From positions 62,001 to 126,000 of the forward strand of contig NZ_NOIS01000002.1 of assembly GCF_004137765.1 (NCBI RefSeq): a stretch of 64,000 nucleotides of DNA. Direction: 5' to 3'. How positions within the stretch are numbered: the stretch's first letter is position 1; each line of letters opens with the position of its first letter. Position numbers and translations under genes: made by a program. This DNA comes from Rothia uropygialis. GTDB lineage: Bacteria > Actinomycetota > Actinomycetes > Actinomycetales > Micrococcaceae. Below the pieces are notes generated by a model. The model saw only the letters and a program-made list of their open reading frames with translations, was not told the DNA's origin and searched no databases. Shown piece by piece: positions 45,167 through 55,119 of this stretch.

Positions 45167-46716
45167 ACCTTCTCGGAATTCTGGGACCGACCGGAATCGC
45201 TGACATGGTTTCCGGGAGACTGCTCCGAGGCTGATTCGGCTTTCGTCCTCGAGCGATTTGGGGAGCCCCCAGAGGACCTTCGACCGGAATTGCGCCGGGC
45301 CTCTTTGGCCCGGCGCTTTTCTTGTGAGCTGGCCCAGGTGTAATTGACGGCTTCGTCCGACGTGTACGAAAGCATCGCGAAAACCTGACTGGCCATGAGC
45401 ACGAATACGGCGTAGACGTTGCTCGAGTCCGCGGTATCGGTCACGATCTGAATCGCGACCACGATGAAGCTTGCCCCTAGAAAGGCCAAGTTGATCTGGC
45501 GGGCCCTATGATGCCCCCGGACAACGTTGATCGCCAACAAGACCTGGAAGAGGGCGACGAGAGTCACGCCGATCGTCACGATAGTCAGGGCATAGTTCCA
45601 CAGATCGTTGCCCGTATCGTTGACGAAATTGCGTGCGGAGACCGAGAGGTCGTTGTCGGCCTCCCCAATGACCCCGGGGCTGAAGATTCGGACAAGGCTT
45701 CGGCCGAGTTGCAGAAGGGCCACCAAAGACACCAGCCCGGCCGCGATCCAGACATCCGGCGGGGCTTTCTTGGCGAGTTCGGATAGGTTTCGGTGCTTGT
45801 GGTCGGGGTCTTTTGCCTGTTCGGTCTCGTGATCACCGGGGACGACCTCGTCGAGGTCGACGATCGGCAGGTTCCCGTCCGTATTGATGTGATCCCCGCC
45901 GCCGTTACGAGAGTTGTAGCCGCCCATGAAGTCATTCAGCGTCTCGTGGCTGACGCCCGGGTTCTTGTATTCGAGCGTGGAGACGACGTAGTCGCGCTCC
46001 TGATCGGTGTCCGGATCGACCTTGTGGGTTACTTGGAAAGTGAAGAGGGACAAACCCACAGCGTGGTCGTAGGTCGCCGCGGCCAACCAGTCGACTTCCA
46101 AACCTCCGGGAAGCTTCCAACCTTTAGGGGTCTTCCAGAAGCGCACATGGTGACGCTTGCTGGGGTTGCCGCCGACTTCCTGCTGGTAGGCAAAGTCCTG
46201 TTTCCGACCGAAGAGCATCAGCGGACTGACAGGGGCCTCTGGATAGGAGCTCTTGCGCAAGGACGAGACGACGATCCGCCAGGAGCTCTTCAGGGACACA
46301 TTTTCAGCCTTGGTCCAGCCGGCGTTGGTCATCGCCTCGTGGATGTCGTCCTCCTCAGCCTTGAAGGAAAGATTAACGGGGTCCCCGAGGAGACCGTCGC
46401 CGGTCTGCGTACGGCCGAAGAAGTAGTCGGGCACGTAAATATTGGTCAGGATCCGGTGCATCCGTGGGAGCGTCAGGTAGGAGGCCAGGCCCCAGAAGAT
46501 CAAGATGAAGAGGACGGACCACCAACTCAGGTGCACCGCTTCGGTCAAGGACACAACCGCCAACCAGAGAGATGCAAGACCCGCGAAGACGAAATAGATC
46601 TTGTCGGACAAGCCGTCGACCAGCCTTCGGCTGTCCGAAAACTGTTGCTTGATACGGGGTTCTCCGGACTTTTCCGTGTCTCCCTGGTAAACGGGATAAT
46701 TCGGATCGTCTCTCAT
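45163..46716 (-). CDS. LssY C-terminal domain membrane protein
   Basis: 517 residues. Two membrane segments near residues 42-85 precede the LssY-like domain (NIYVPDYFFGRTQTGDGLLGDPVN, then IHEAMTNAGW, RHHVRFWKT, DWLAAATYD in order), which has no established activity. Four more hydrophobic segments at about 320-440 follow, and the last 75 residues are a Ser/Arg/Lys-rich tail. Function unknown; a phospholipid-related role has been suggested for related domains in type I-like secretion loci. It is downstream of valS but separated by a hairpin. Confidence 0.75.
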   Translation of the reverse strand: MRDDPNYPVYQGDTEKSGEPRIKQQFSDSRRLVDGLSDKIYFVFAGLASLWLAVVSLTEAVHLSWWSVLFILIFWGLASYLTLPRMHRILTNIYVPDYFFGRTQTGDGLLGDPVNLSFKAEEDDIHEAMTNAGWTKAENVSLKSSWRIVVSSLRKSSYPEAPVSPLMLFGRKQDFAYQQEVGGNPSKRHHVRFWKTPKGWKLPGGLEVDWLAAATYDHAVGLSLFTFQVTHKVDPDTDQERDYVVSTLEYKNPGVSHETLNDFMGGYNSRNGGGDHINTDGNLPIVDLDEVVPGDHETEQAKDPDHKHRNLSELAKKAPPDVWIAAGLVSLVALLQLGRSLVRIFSPGVIGEADNDLSVSARNFVNDTGNDLWNYALTIVTIGVTLVALFQVLLAINVVRGHHRARQINLAFLGASFIVVAIQIVTDTADSSNVYAVFVLMASQVFAMLSYTSDEAVNYTWASSQEKRRAKEARRNSGRRSSGGSPNRSRTKAESASEQSPGNHVSDSGRSQNSEKV

Positions 46717-46744
46717 TAGGGTCCTTTGCCTCGGGTCGTACGGA

Positions 46745-46778
46745 CTCGGCCCCGCGGTCCGAAGAATGCGGGGCCGAG
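46745..46778. terminator. hairpin between valS and the LssY-domain gene
   Basis: CTCGGCCCCGC and GCGGGGCCGAG form an 11-bp stem with a 12-nt loop; CCTTTCTC follows on the plus strand. Located after the valS stop (minus strand). Confidence 0.65.
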
Positions 46779-46839
46779 CCTTTCTCGATCAGAGCTTCCG
46801 GACACTGCGGCCTGTCACGGAAGACTCTCTGCTGTCAGA

Positions 46840-49458
46840 CTATTCGCCCGGCACCAGCTCGACGTCTGAAACTCCGATGTCGCCAACCGATGCGGCCAGC
46901 TCGATCTCTCTGGCGTTGCCAGCGGCTTTGAGATCCTCCAGCCCCGCCCGCAATTGAGCGATCTGTTCGGTCGGAGCAGAAATGGTTGCGGAAGAAACCT
47001 CCGTGCGCTGCTTGACCTTTGCCTCGGACTTCGACTTGCGAAGACCAGACAGAGCCCGGCCGACTACAGTCAGCACTTCGGGGTCTCCGGACTGGGCCGT
47101 TTCGGCCCAGCCTTGAGTCGTCGGCCAGGATGCGCGGTGGACAGAGCCTTCCCGCCACCAGGACCAGACTTCCTCTGTAGCGAACGGGAGGAACGGCGCG
47201 AAGAGGCGAAGGAGCGCATCGAGCGTGGTTGCGAGTGCCGCGTGCACGGACGCCTGCTCGGCCTCCCCTCTGGCGCCATAGGCACGATCCTTGACCAATT
47301 CGACGTAGTCGTCCGTGAACGTCCAGAAGAATGACTCGGTCATCTGCAGTGCGCGCGCGTACTCGTATTTGTCGAATGCTTCGGTCGCGGCATTGACGAC
47401 GGTGGCCAGCTGGGCGAGCAATGAATGGTCCAAACCGTTCGTCACGACGTCGGCAGTTGCTCCCCGGCCTATGATGGATGACTCGTCGACCCCTTGCATC
47501 AGGACGAACTTGGATGCATTGAGCAGTTTGATGGCCAGGCGACGACCGATCTTCATCTGCCCTTCGTCGTAGGCGGTGTCTGCGCCCAGACGCGCGGAAG
47601 CGGCCCAATACCTGACGGCATCCGCCCCGTGCTTGGTCAAAACCTCGTCCGGAACAACGACGTTGCCCTTGGACTTGGACATTTTCTTGCGATCCGGGTC
47701 AAGGATCCAACCCGACAATGCGGTATTGGTCCACGGGACCGTCGACGCCAGGGTCTCGGCACGCACCACGGAGCTGAACAGCCAGGTTCGGATGATGTCG
47801 TGGCCCTGGGGACGCAGGTCCATCGGGAATGTTTTCTCGTGCAGACCCGGATTCACGGCCCAGCCTGTTGCTATTTGTGGCGTCAAAGAGGACGTCGCCC
47901 ATGTGTCGAGGACATCCGGATCGGCAGTGAATCCACCCGGCTGGTTCCGCTGGGACTCGTCGAATCCCTTCGGAGCCTGCGCCGCGGGATCGACCGGCAA
48001 CTGGTTCTCGTCCGGGAGGATCGGATTGTCGTAATCCGGCTCGCCGGCCTCGTCGACGGAGTACCAAAGAGGGAACGGGACCCCAAAAAAGCGCTGCCGC
48101 GAGATGAGCCAGTCTCCGTTGAGGCCTTCGACCCAGTTCTCGTAACGCGACCGCATAAAGGTGGGATGCCACTGGATTTCGCGCCCGCGCCGGATGAGGT
48201 CTTGACGTCGATCAGCGTCCCGTCCGCCATTGCGGATGTACCACTGGCGCGAGGTCACGATCTCGAGCGGCTTGTCGCCCTTCTCGTAGAACTTGACTGG
48301 GTGCGTGATCTTCTTCGGCTCACCCTCCATCTCGCCGGATTCGGCGAGCATTTCGACAACGGCCTTCTGGGCTGAGAAAACCGTGGCACCGGCCAAGCGT
48401 TCGTACCGTTCGCGCCCTGCGCTGTCGGTAATCCACTCCGGGGTTTCCCTGCTGAAGCGACCGTCGCGGCCGATCAGCGCACGCGTGTCCAGCTGGAGCT
48501 CGCGCCACCAGGTGACGTCCGTGGTGTCGCCGAAGGTGCAGATCATGGCGATGCCCGAGCCTTTGTCGGGCTGGGCGAGCTCATGAGCTTTGACGGGAAC
48601 CTCGACGCCGAACAGCGGTGAGGTCACTGTGGTTCCGTAGAGGTCCTTGTAGCGGTCGTCATCGGGATGGGCTACCAATGCCACGCACGAGGGGAGCAGT
48701 TCGGGGCGGGTGGTTTCGATCCAAACCTTGCCACCATCGGGACGATGGAAAGACACGCGGTGGTAGGCGCCATCGCGTTCTTTGTCCTCGAGCTCGGCCT
48801 GCGCGACGGCAGTACGGAAGGATACATCCCACATGGTCGGCGCCTCGGCCATGTACGCGTTTCCGGCCTGGAGGTCTTTGATGAAAGCCAGCTGGGAAAC
48901 TTTTCGGGAGTGATCGTCGATGGTCCGATAGGTCCGGTCCCAGTCGACGGAGAGGCCCAAAGTCATGAAGAGGTGTTCGAAGACTTTTTCGTCTTCGACG
49001 GCGAGCTCTTCGCACAGCTCGATGAAATTCTGGCGTGAGACCACGTCCCAGTCGCGTTGGTTCTTCGCGGGTTTCTCGGGCGGCCGATAATCCTCGATGT
49101 AGGGCTTCGTGGGGTCGCATCGCACGCCGTAGTAATTCTGGACGCGTCGTTCCGTCGGTAGGCCGTTGTCGTCCCAGCCGAGGGGATAGAAAACGTTCTT
49201 GCCCGTCATCCGCTGATAGCGGGCGATGACGTCAGTCTGGGTATAGGAGAACATGTGGCCCACGTGCAATGAACCGGAGGCCGTAGGAGGAGGGGTGTCG
49301 ATGGAGTAGACGGAGGCCCGCTCGGTGTCCTCGTTGAATGCGTAAGTCCCGGCGGAGCGCCAGAACTGCGAGTACTTCTCCTCGAGCCCCTCGAGTCCGG
49401 GCTTGTCGGGAACGGTCACTGTGGTGGGCGTGTCTGTGCCCTGGTCGAATTCAGCCAT
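46840..49458 (-). CDS. valS: valyl-tRNA synthetase
   Basis: Class I synthetase charging tRNA-Val, with an editing domain. The HIGH motif appears as SLHVGHMFSY and the KMSKS motif as KKMSKSKGNVVVPDE; TWATSSLTPQ near the active site and GWDDNGLPTERRV before the editing insert are typical. 872 residues with a short C-terminal helical domain. Probably monocistronic; no T-box is evident upstream. Confidence 0.96.
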   Translation of the reverse strand: MAEFDQGTDTPTTVTVPDKPGLEGLEEKYSQFWRSAGTYAFNEDTERASVYSIDTPPPTASGSLHVGHMFSYTQTDVIARYQRMTGKNVFYPLGWDDNGLPTERRVQNYYGVRCDPTKPYIEDYRPPEKPAKNQRDWDVVSRQNFIELCEELAVEDEKVFEHLFMTLGLSVDWDRTYRTIDDHSRKVSQLAFIKDLQAGNAYMAEAPTMWDVSFRTAVAQAELEDKERDGAYHRVSFHRPDGGKVWIETTRPELLPSCVALVAHPDDDRYKDLYGTTVTSPLFGVEVPVKAHELAQPDKGSGIAMICTFGDTTDVTWWRELQLDTRALIGRDGRFSRETPEWITDSAGRERYERLAGATVFSAQKAVVEMLAESGEMEGEPKKITHPVKFYEKGDKPLEIVTSRQWYIRNGGRDADRRQDLIRRGREIQWHPTFMRSRYENWVEGLNGDWLISRQRFFGVPFPLWYSVDEAGEPDYDNPILPDENQLPVDPAAQAPKGFDESQRNQPGGFTADPDVLDTWATSSLTPQIATGWAVNPGLHEKTFPMDLRPQGHDIIRTWLFSSVVRAETLASTVPWTNTALSGWILDPDRKKMSKSKGNVVVPDEVLTKHGADAVRYWAASARLGADTAYDEGQMKIGRRLAIKLLNASKFVLMQGVDESSIIGRGATADVVTNGLDHSLLAQLATVVNAATEAFDKYEYARALQMTESFFWTFTDDYVELVKDRAYGARGEAEQASVHAALATTLDALLRLFAPFLPFATEEVWSWWREGSVHRASWPTTQGWAETAQSGDPEVLTVVGRALSGLRKSKSEAKVKQRTEVSSATISAPTEQIAQLRAGLEDLKAAGNAREIELAASVGDIGVSDVELVPGE

Positions 49459-49603
49459 GCCGACATTCTGTCACGGCTTCGCGGAAACAGCCCATGCGAT
49501 GACCCTACGCGTGAGGTCGCACTGTGTCTCTGAATTTGTCGTAATGTCAAGACAAACAGAGATTTTGCTATCGAAGACGTGGATCCGTTTGTAGTCTTGA
49601 AGC

Positions 49604-50395
49604 ATGACGCAGCAGATCACAGACAACTCACCCCGACAAACCAAAGCGACAAAGATCGCGGTCGTGTCCGGAGCGAGCTCGGGAATCGGAAGAGAAACGG
49701 CTCGCCAACTTGCGGAGCAAGGCTGGACGATTTACGCCGTGGCCCGCAGGCTCGAGCGACTCGAGGAGCTGGCAAAGGAGACGGGTGTCATCCCTCACTC
49801 ATTGGATGTCACGGACAGGGAAGCCGTAGAGGAGCTTGCCGAAAGGGTCATCGAAGAGCAGGGAACCGTCGACGCTCTGCTCAATATTTCGGGCGCCGCT
49901 ATCGGTGTCGACCCCGTGGCAAGCGGAAATCCCGGGGACTGGAAACAAATGTTCGATCTCAACGTCATCGGAACCCTCAACATGACTCAGGCGTTTCTAC
50001 CCGCGTTACGGGCGAACGGTCAAGGCACCGTGATGAACCTGACGTCGACCGCTGCGGAAGCAGGATACGAAGGCGGCGGCGGATACAACGCCGCGAAATT
50101 CGGGGAACGAGGTATGACGCAGGCTCTGCGACTCGAAGAGGCCGAAAACAACATCCGGGTCGTCGAAATCTGTCCGGGAATGGTCCGGACCGAAGAATTC
50201 TCCGTCAAGCGGCTCGGCGGCAGCCAGGCCGCCGCGGACAACGTGTACACGGGAGTGAAAGAGCCTCTCACCGCTGGAGACGTGGCGCGAGTCGTCACGT
50301 TTTCGGTGACGCTTCCGCACCATATCAATTTGGACCAGATCACCATGCGCCCGGTTGCTCAGGCGGCTCAGTACAAAGTGATTCGCGAGTCTTAG
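49604..50395 (+). CDS. short-chain dehydrogenase/reductase
   Basis: NAD(P)-dependent oxidoreductase of the classical SDR type. Cofactor-binding VSGASSGIGRETA at residues 21-33, NISGAA for NNAG, LTSTAAEAGYEGGGGYNAAKFG with the catalytic Ser, Tyr and Lys, and PGMVRTEEF after it. 263 residues. Substrate unknown. It is 11 bp upstream of the sirohydrochlorin chelatase gene, so the two are probably co-transcribed. Confidence 0.88.
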   Translation: MTQQITDNSPRQTKATKIAVVSGASSGIGRETARQLAEQGWTIYAVARRLERLEELAKETGVIPHSLDVTDREAVEELAERVIEEQGTVDALLNISGAAIGVDPVASGNPGDWKQMFDLNVIGTLNMTQAFLPALRANGQGTVMNLTSTAAEAGYEGGGGYNAAKFGERGMTQALRLEEAENNIRVVEICPGMVRTEEFSVKRLGGSQAAADNVYTGVKEPLTAGDVARVVTFSVTLPHHINLDQITMRPVAQAAQYKVIRES

Positions 50396-50406
50396 GAATT
50401 CCCCCC

Positions 50407-51177
50407 ATGGATCTTGGAATCCTTGAAAACCTCCATCTCGTGGCCAGCGGGCACGGTACGCGAAATGAACTCGGGCAAAGAACGGTTGAAGCTCTGGTCG
50501 ATTCGATCAATCGCAGAGTGCCGCAGGAAGTACATGGGGCTTCGGTCGACGTTCAGAATCCCGAGGTCGGCGACGTGGTCGCCGGACTCGCCATCGATCG
50601 TTCGGGAATAATCATTCCGCTTCTGTTGTCAACCGGATTCCATACGCGGGTCGACCTCAAGAATGCGGCCCGGCGGTTCGGTCAAGACGGGTCCGGAGGC
50701 CCCGAAGCAGTCGATCATCAGATCGTCGTGGCCGACCCGTTGGGTCCTTCGGTTCGTTTGGCGCGACTCCAGGCACGACGGCTCGAAGAGACCGGCTGGC
50801 GGCGGGGCGAGGCCGTCGTCATGGGGGTCGTGGGGTCATCGGTTGCCGCTGGAAAGACTGACGCGGAAACGCAGGCCTCTTACCTCGAAAAGGTCCTTCA
50901 GTCGCCGGTTCGCCTGGGATTCGGGGCTGCGGCCAGCCCCACGGTCTCGGAAGCAGTCGACGAATGCAGACGTCAAGGCGCCCCACGCGTATTCGTCTCC
51001 TCTTACATTCTTGCTCCGGGGACGTTTCAGGACCGCTTGATGCATACTAATGCAGACAATGTGACCGATACTCTGCTCAGAACGGATGACCCGTATTCTC
51101 TGGGGCTTGTTTCGGAGGTTGCGCTCTCCCGTGCAGCGGAGTGCTTTCATCGGTTGCTTCAGGCGGACGGCGCGTGA
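50407..51177 (+). CDS. sirohydrochlorin ferrochelatase, CbiX/SirB type
   Basis: Inserts iron into sirohydrochlorin, the last step of siroheme synthesis. LVASGHGTRN carries the metal-binding His of the first CbiX half (near residue 15); the second half starts at VVMGVVGSSVA and contains RVFVSSYILAPG. The LLSTGFHTRVDLKNAA block has the second His. 256 residues, two-domain long form. The frame is open upstream over the SDR gene, but MDLGILENLHLVASGHG is the right start. It belongs with the siroheme synthase and sulfite reductase, from which it is split by an IS remnant. Confidence 0.85.
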   Translation: MDLGILENLHLVASGHGTRNELGQRTVEALVDSINRRVPQEVHGASVDVQNPEVGDVVAGLAIDRSGIIIPLLLSTGFHTRVDLKNAARRFGQDGSGGPEAVDHQIVVADPLGPSVRLARLQARRLEETGWRRGEAVVMGVVGSSVAAGKTDAETQASYLEKVLQSPVRLGFGAAASPTVSEAVDECRRQGAPRVFVSSYILAPGTFQDRLMHTNADNVTDTLLRTDDPYSLGLVSEVALSRAAECFHRLLQADGA

Positions 51178-51704
51178 ACGAAGCCTCGAGCCCTCGGTGG
51201 CAACCCATGTCGGGGATCGGCGAGGCTGATCGTCCCCCCCCCCCGTCTGATGGCTCGATCCGAGAGGGCCACCATCCCGGCGTGGGAACAAGGCCCTGAA
51301 ACGGGCACTGCTCCTCTTAGTACTCGCAGCCATCACAAGGTCCCCCGGGATAGGAGGGTCGGAAACCGGATGAAGGCAAACGCCACACCCAAGCCGTGAC
51401 CGCCCTGGCCGGCCGTGGCACGGATCTGCTGTTCGCAAAAATCAGAGGCGGGGCCTTCTACCGGGGCGGGCTCCACCGGTCGTGGTTCGTGCGGCTTGAC
51501 GAATTAATCCGGCAACCCCCACCCAACAGCATCCGGACAAGGCGCACGATGTTGCCCCCCCCCGGAAGCCCTGCAGGCCGCCTTGTGCCGGCATGCAGGC
51601 ATTTCGCCAGCGGCAGAGGCCGAGTGTGACTCCGAAAGACGTTGTGTTGATGCGTGTTGAGTTCGGGCTTTTGCTGGTCGCCCAGTCTTCCTAGAGTTCC
51701 ATGC
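51178..51704. other. spacer in sulfur cluster holding IS remnant
   Basis: Apart from the transposase fragment no gene is supported. It includes the two long C-tracts and, in the last ~60 bp, the leader of the sulfite reductase gene. Its presence separates the chelatase gene from the rest of the cluster. Confidence 0.6.
51284..51462 (+). pseudogene. IS110-family transposase 3' remnant
   Basis: GNKALKRALLLLVLAAITRSPG in one frame and DEGKRHTQAVTALAGRGTDLLFAKIRGGAFY in another match the C-terminal core of IS110-type transposases (usual form: RKRAEGKRHTQA then ALARRR). They are joined by a frameshift near 51,365. No N-terminal catalytic DEDD domain or insertion ends can be seen. Runs of 11 C (51,234-51,244) and 9 C flank it. 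Confidence 0.8.
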
Positions 51705-53426
51705 ATGGTTGCAGACACACGGGATAACCAACGAGGCGCCGCGTCCGCAAAACCGCGCGCCAAAAAGCCGAACGCTCAGTGGAAGATTGACGGCACTGAG
51801 CCGATGAACCACAACGAGGAGTTCAAGCTCGAGGACAGTGGACTCAACGTACGGCAGCGCATTGAAGAGCGGTACGCCCACGAGGGCTTCGATGCGATCA
51901 CCGATGACGACCTGCACGGTCGATTCCGCTGGTGGGGCCTTTACACTCAACGACGCCCAGGCATCGACGGGGGACGCACGGCCAAGCTCGATACCCGTGA
52001 ACTCGAAGATCGCTACTTCATGATGCGCATCAGGCTCGACGGCGGCCAGCTCAGCCTCGAGCAGCTGCGAACCGTTGCGGGAATCTCGGAAGAATTCGCA
52101 CGCGGCACCGCGGACGTGTCCGACCGGCAGAACATACAGCTGCATTGGATCGAGGTCGAGAACGTCCCCGAAATCTGGCGCCGACTCGAGAACGTAGGAC
52201 TGTCGACCACGGAAGCCTGTGGTGACGTCTCACGCGTGATCCTGGGATCTCCCTTGGCAGGCGTTGCGGCCGACGAGATTCTGGATCCGACACCGGTGAT
52301 CGAAGACATCAAGAGTCGATTCATCGGCGATCCCGAATTGGCCAATCTGCCCCGGAAATTCAAGACGGCGATCTCCGGGCACCCCAGCCAGGACGTCGTG
52401 CACGAAATCAACGACATCTCCCTGGTCGGGGTCGAACACCCCGAGTACGGGGCGGGCTTCGACCTGTGGGTCGGGGGTGGGCTTTCGACCAACGCGATGC
52501 TCGCCAAAAGGCTTGGGGCCTTCGTGACCCCGGAGCAGGCGCCCGAGGTGTGGCACGGCGTCATCCGGATTTTCCGCGATTACGGATACCGCCGACTGCG
52601 GAACCGCGCTCGATTGAAATTCCTCATGGCAGATTGGGGCCCGGAGAAATTCCGACAAGTCCTCGAGGACGAATACCTGGGCTACTCGCTGGCCGACGGC
52701 CCGGAGCCGATCGCTCCGGATCACTCCGGCGATCACGTGGGTGTTCACCCGCAGAAAGACGGCAAATACTATGTCGGCCTGAATCCTATGGTGGGCAGAG
52801 TCAATGGCGCGACGCTCAATGCCTTGGCGGATCTGATGGAACAGCATGGTTCGGCCAGACTGCGCACGACGCCGTATCAGAAGCTGGTGGTTCTGGACAT
52901 TCCCGAGGAATCGGTCGACTCCTTCGTCGAGAAGACCGATGAACTCGGGCTGACGGCGGCACCATCCGTCTTTCGGCGGGACACTATGGCGTGCACAGGT
53001 ATCGAGTTCTGCAAGCTGGCCATCGTCGAGACCAAGGACACCGCGACGAGGGTCGTCGGGGAACTGGAAGAGAGGCTCGCCGACGTACGGGACCAACTTC
53101 CCGAACAGCTGAGTCTCTACGTCAACGGTTGCCCCAACTCGTGCGCTCGTATTCAAACCGCCGATATAGGGCTCAAGGGCCAGATCATCCCTGACGGGGA
53201 AGGCGGACAGACCTCGGGGTTCCAGGTGCACCTCGGCGGAGGACTCGCCAATTACCGAAATGACGCCGCGGGCGAGCTCGGGCGAACCGTCCGGGGCTTG
53301 AAAGTCGCTTCCGACGACGTCGCCGAATATGTCGAGAAGCTGATCCGACGGTACATAGCCTCACGCGAAGAAGGGGAAACCTTTGCTCGCTGGGCCAAGA
53401 ACGCCGATGAAGAGGAGTTGGTATGA
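51705..53426 (+). CDS. assimilatory sulfite reductase (ferredoxin/siroheme type)
   Basis: Six-electron reduction of sulfite to sulfide. The siroheme/4Fe-4S cysteines lie in ACTGIEFCKLA and NGCPNSCARIQ; both half-repeats of the family are present (SDRQNIQLHWIEVENVP; TPYQKLVVLDIP). 573 residues. Nitrite reductase of the same fold is the alternative, but the next genes (cysH, cysD, cysN, cysG) point to sulfite. The ATG of MVADTRDN is used. It overlaps cysH by ATGA. Confidence 0.92.
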   Translation: MVADTRDNQRGAASAKPRAKKPNAQWKIDGTEPMNHNEEFKLEDSGLNVRQRIEERYAHEGFDAITDDDLHGRFRWWGLYTQRRPGIDGGRTAKLDTRELEDRYFMMRIRLDGGQLSLEQLRTVAGISEEFARGTADVSDRQNIQLHWIEVENVPEIWRRLENVGLSTTEACGDVSRVILGSPLAGVAADEILDPTPVIEDIKSRFIGDPELANLPRKFKTAISGHPSQDVVHEINDISLVGVEHPEYGAGFDLWVGGGLSTNAMLAKRLGAFVTPEQAPEVWHGVIRIFRDYGYRRLRNRARLKFLMADWGPEKFRQVLEDEYLGYSLADGPEPIAPDHSGDHVGVHPQKDGKYYVGLNPMVGRVNGATLNALADLMEQHGSARLRTTPYQKLVVLDIPEESVDSFVEKTDELGLTAAPSVFRRDTMACTGIEFCKLAIVETKDTATRVVGELEERLADVRDQLPEQLSLYVNGCPNSCARIQTADIGLKGQIIPDGEGGQTSGFQVHLGGGLANYRNDAAGELGRTVRGLKVASDDVAEYVEKLIRRYIASREEGETFARWAKNADEEELV

Positions 53427-54127
53427 CCCCCACCACGGACACCGAACTTCGGGCACTTGCCCGCAGCGGCGAGGAAGGTCTTGAATGGGAGTCCTCGGCC
53501 CAGGAGGTCATCTCTTGGGTTGCGGAAAACTTCGACACCGCTGATATCGCCGTGGCTTGCTCGATGGCAGATGCCGTCCTGCCGGCGCTGGTCGCAGACC
53601 AAGTGCCGGGTGTGGACGTGCTCTTCCTCGACACCGGGTATCACTTTGCGGAAACCATGGGAACACGCGACATGGTTCAGGAAAGCTTGGACGTCAACAT
53701 CGTCGACCTCAAGCCCGAGCTCACGGTTGAGGAACAGGACAGAACCTATGGCAAGGATCTGTTCGGCTCGGATCCGACCGCGTGCTGCCGTATGCGTAAG
53801 GTCGAGCCCCTCAACAAGGCGCTCGAGGGCTACAAAGTGTGGTTCACCGGGGTGCGCAGGGAAGAAGCTCCCACCCGGACGAACACGCCTTTGGTCACGT
53901 GGGACGATACGCACGGTCTCATCAAGGTGAACCCCTTGGCTCCTTGGTCCTTCGACGAATTGGTCGATTACGCCAACGAGCACAAAGTGCCGGTGAATAT
54001 GCTCCTGACTAACGGGTACCCCTCGATCGGGTGCCAGCCGTGCACGCGCCGAGTAGCAGAAGGCGAGGATCCGCGCGCCGGTCGTTGGGCCGGCCAATCC
54101 AAGACAAAATGCGGGATCCACCTGTGA
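53423..54127 (+). CDS. cysH: adenylylsulfate (APS) reductase
   Basis: Thioredoxin-dependent reductase making sulfite from adenylylsulfate. The double-cysteine pair TACCRMRK and the later GCQPCT motif are the four iron-sulfur ligands that separate APS reductases from PAPS reductases, and KTKCGIH at the C-terminus holds the catalytic Cys. 234 residues. The absence of cysC (APS kinase) in the cluster fits the direct APS route. Confidence 0.93.
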   Translation: MTPTTDTELRALARSGEEGLEWESSAQEVISWVAENFDTADIAVACSMADAVLPALVADQVPGVDVLFLDTGYHFAETMGTRDMVQESLDVNIVDLKPELTVEEQDRTYGKDLFGSDPTACCRMRKVEPLNKALEGYKVWFTGVRREEAPTRTNTPLVTWDDTHGLIKVNPLAPWSFDELVDYANEHKVPVNMLLTNGYPSIGCQPCTRRVAEGEDPRAGRWAGQSKTKCGIHL

Positions 54128-55119
54128 CCACAAGGACCGAAAGAGCGACTGACGTCATGAGCACTGACATCACATCCGGGACGGCCCGTGTGGCCGAAAC
54201 CTACCTCGAGAGCCAGCCCACGGGTCAGAATCTGACGGACCTGGACATTTTGGAGTCGGAGGCCGTGCACATCATCCGTGAGGTGGTCGCGGAGTTCGAC
54301 CGACCCGCAATGCTGTTTTCCGGTGGCAAGGACTCTGTGGTCATGACCCACCTCGCCGCTAAAGCTTTCTTTCCGGCCAGGATCCCCTTTCCGCTGGTCC
54401 ACATCGATACCGGACACAATTTTCCCGAGGTGCTGGATTTTCGCGACCGTGCGGTCGAAAGGCTCGGAACACGGCTCGTGGTCGGATCCGTGCAGGAGTA
54501 CATCGACAGGGGAGAACTTGAAGAACGAGCCGACGGAACGCGCAATCCGTTGCAGACGGTTCCCCTCCTCGACACGATCTCCCACAACGCCTACGACGTG
54601 GTCTTCGGTGGGGGCCGCCGGGACGAGGACAAGGCCAGGGCCAAGGAGCGCGTGCTGAGTCTCCGCGACGACTTCGGCCAATGGGATCCTCGTAGCCAGC
54701 GGCCCGAGCTCTGGAACCTGTACAACGGCCGCCACACACCGGGACAGCACGTTCGGGCGTTTCCGCTGTCCAACTGGACCGAACTGGACGTGTGGCGTTA
54801 TATCGAGCGCGAAGGCATCGAGATCCCGAGCCTGTACTACGCGCACGAACGCGAAACTTTCCTGCGCGACGGCATGATTCGGGCCGTCGGGGAAGTATCG
54901 CAGCCGGAACCGCACGAGGAGGTTGTGCCTCGTGTGGTTCGATATCGCACCGTCGGTGACATGTCATGCACGGGCGCCGTCGAATCGACGGCGGCGACCG
55001 CCTCCGATGTGGTCCAAGAAGTCGCGATCTCGACTCTTACCGAGCGCGGTGCCACGCGAGCCGACGATCGCATTTCCGAAGCGGCCATGGAGGACCGCAA
55101 GAAGGACGGGTATTTCTAA
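54124..55119 (+). CDS. cysD: sulfate adenylyltransferase subunit 2
   Basis: Catalytic ATP sulfurylase subunit. The PP-loop SGGKDSVVM is near residue 70, followed by PFPLVHIDTGHNFPE, FGGGRRDEDKARAKERV and FPLSNWTELDVW, all standard. A GTG overlapping the cysH stop (GTGA) is chosen for coupling; the ATG 33 bp later (MSTDITSG) is an alternative. It ends immediately before the cysN start and the two products form the heterodimer. Confidence 0.95.
   Translation: MTTRTERATDVMSTDITSGTARVAETYLESQPTGQNLTDLDILESEAVHIIREVVAEFDRPAMLFSGGKDSVVMTHLAAKAFFPARIPFPLVHIDTGHNFPEVLDFRDRAVERLGTRLVVGSVQEYIDRGELEERADGTRNPLQTVPLLDTISHNAYDVVFGGGRRDEDKARAKERVLSLRDDFGQWDPRSQRPELWNLYNGRHTPGQHVRAFPLSNWTELDVWRYIEREGIEIPSLYYAHERETFLRDGMIRAVGEVSQPEPHEEVVPRVVRYRTVGDMSCTGAVESTAATASDVVQEVAISTLTERGATRADDRISEAAMEDRKKDGYF

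Noticed and set aside
49579-50406. 5' extension of the chelatase frame across the SDR gene
   Set aside because: The in-frame extension is basic and low in complexity, while the other frame encodes a complete SDR enzyme.
51234-51562. Poly-C tracts as phase-variation switches
   Set aside because: They lie outside any intact gene, beside a transposase remnant, so length changes would not alter a product.
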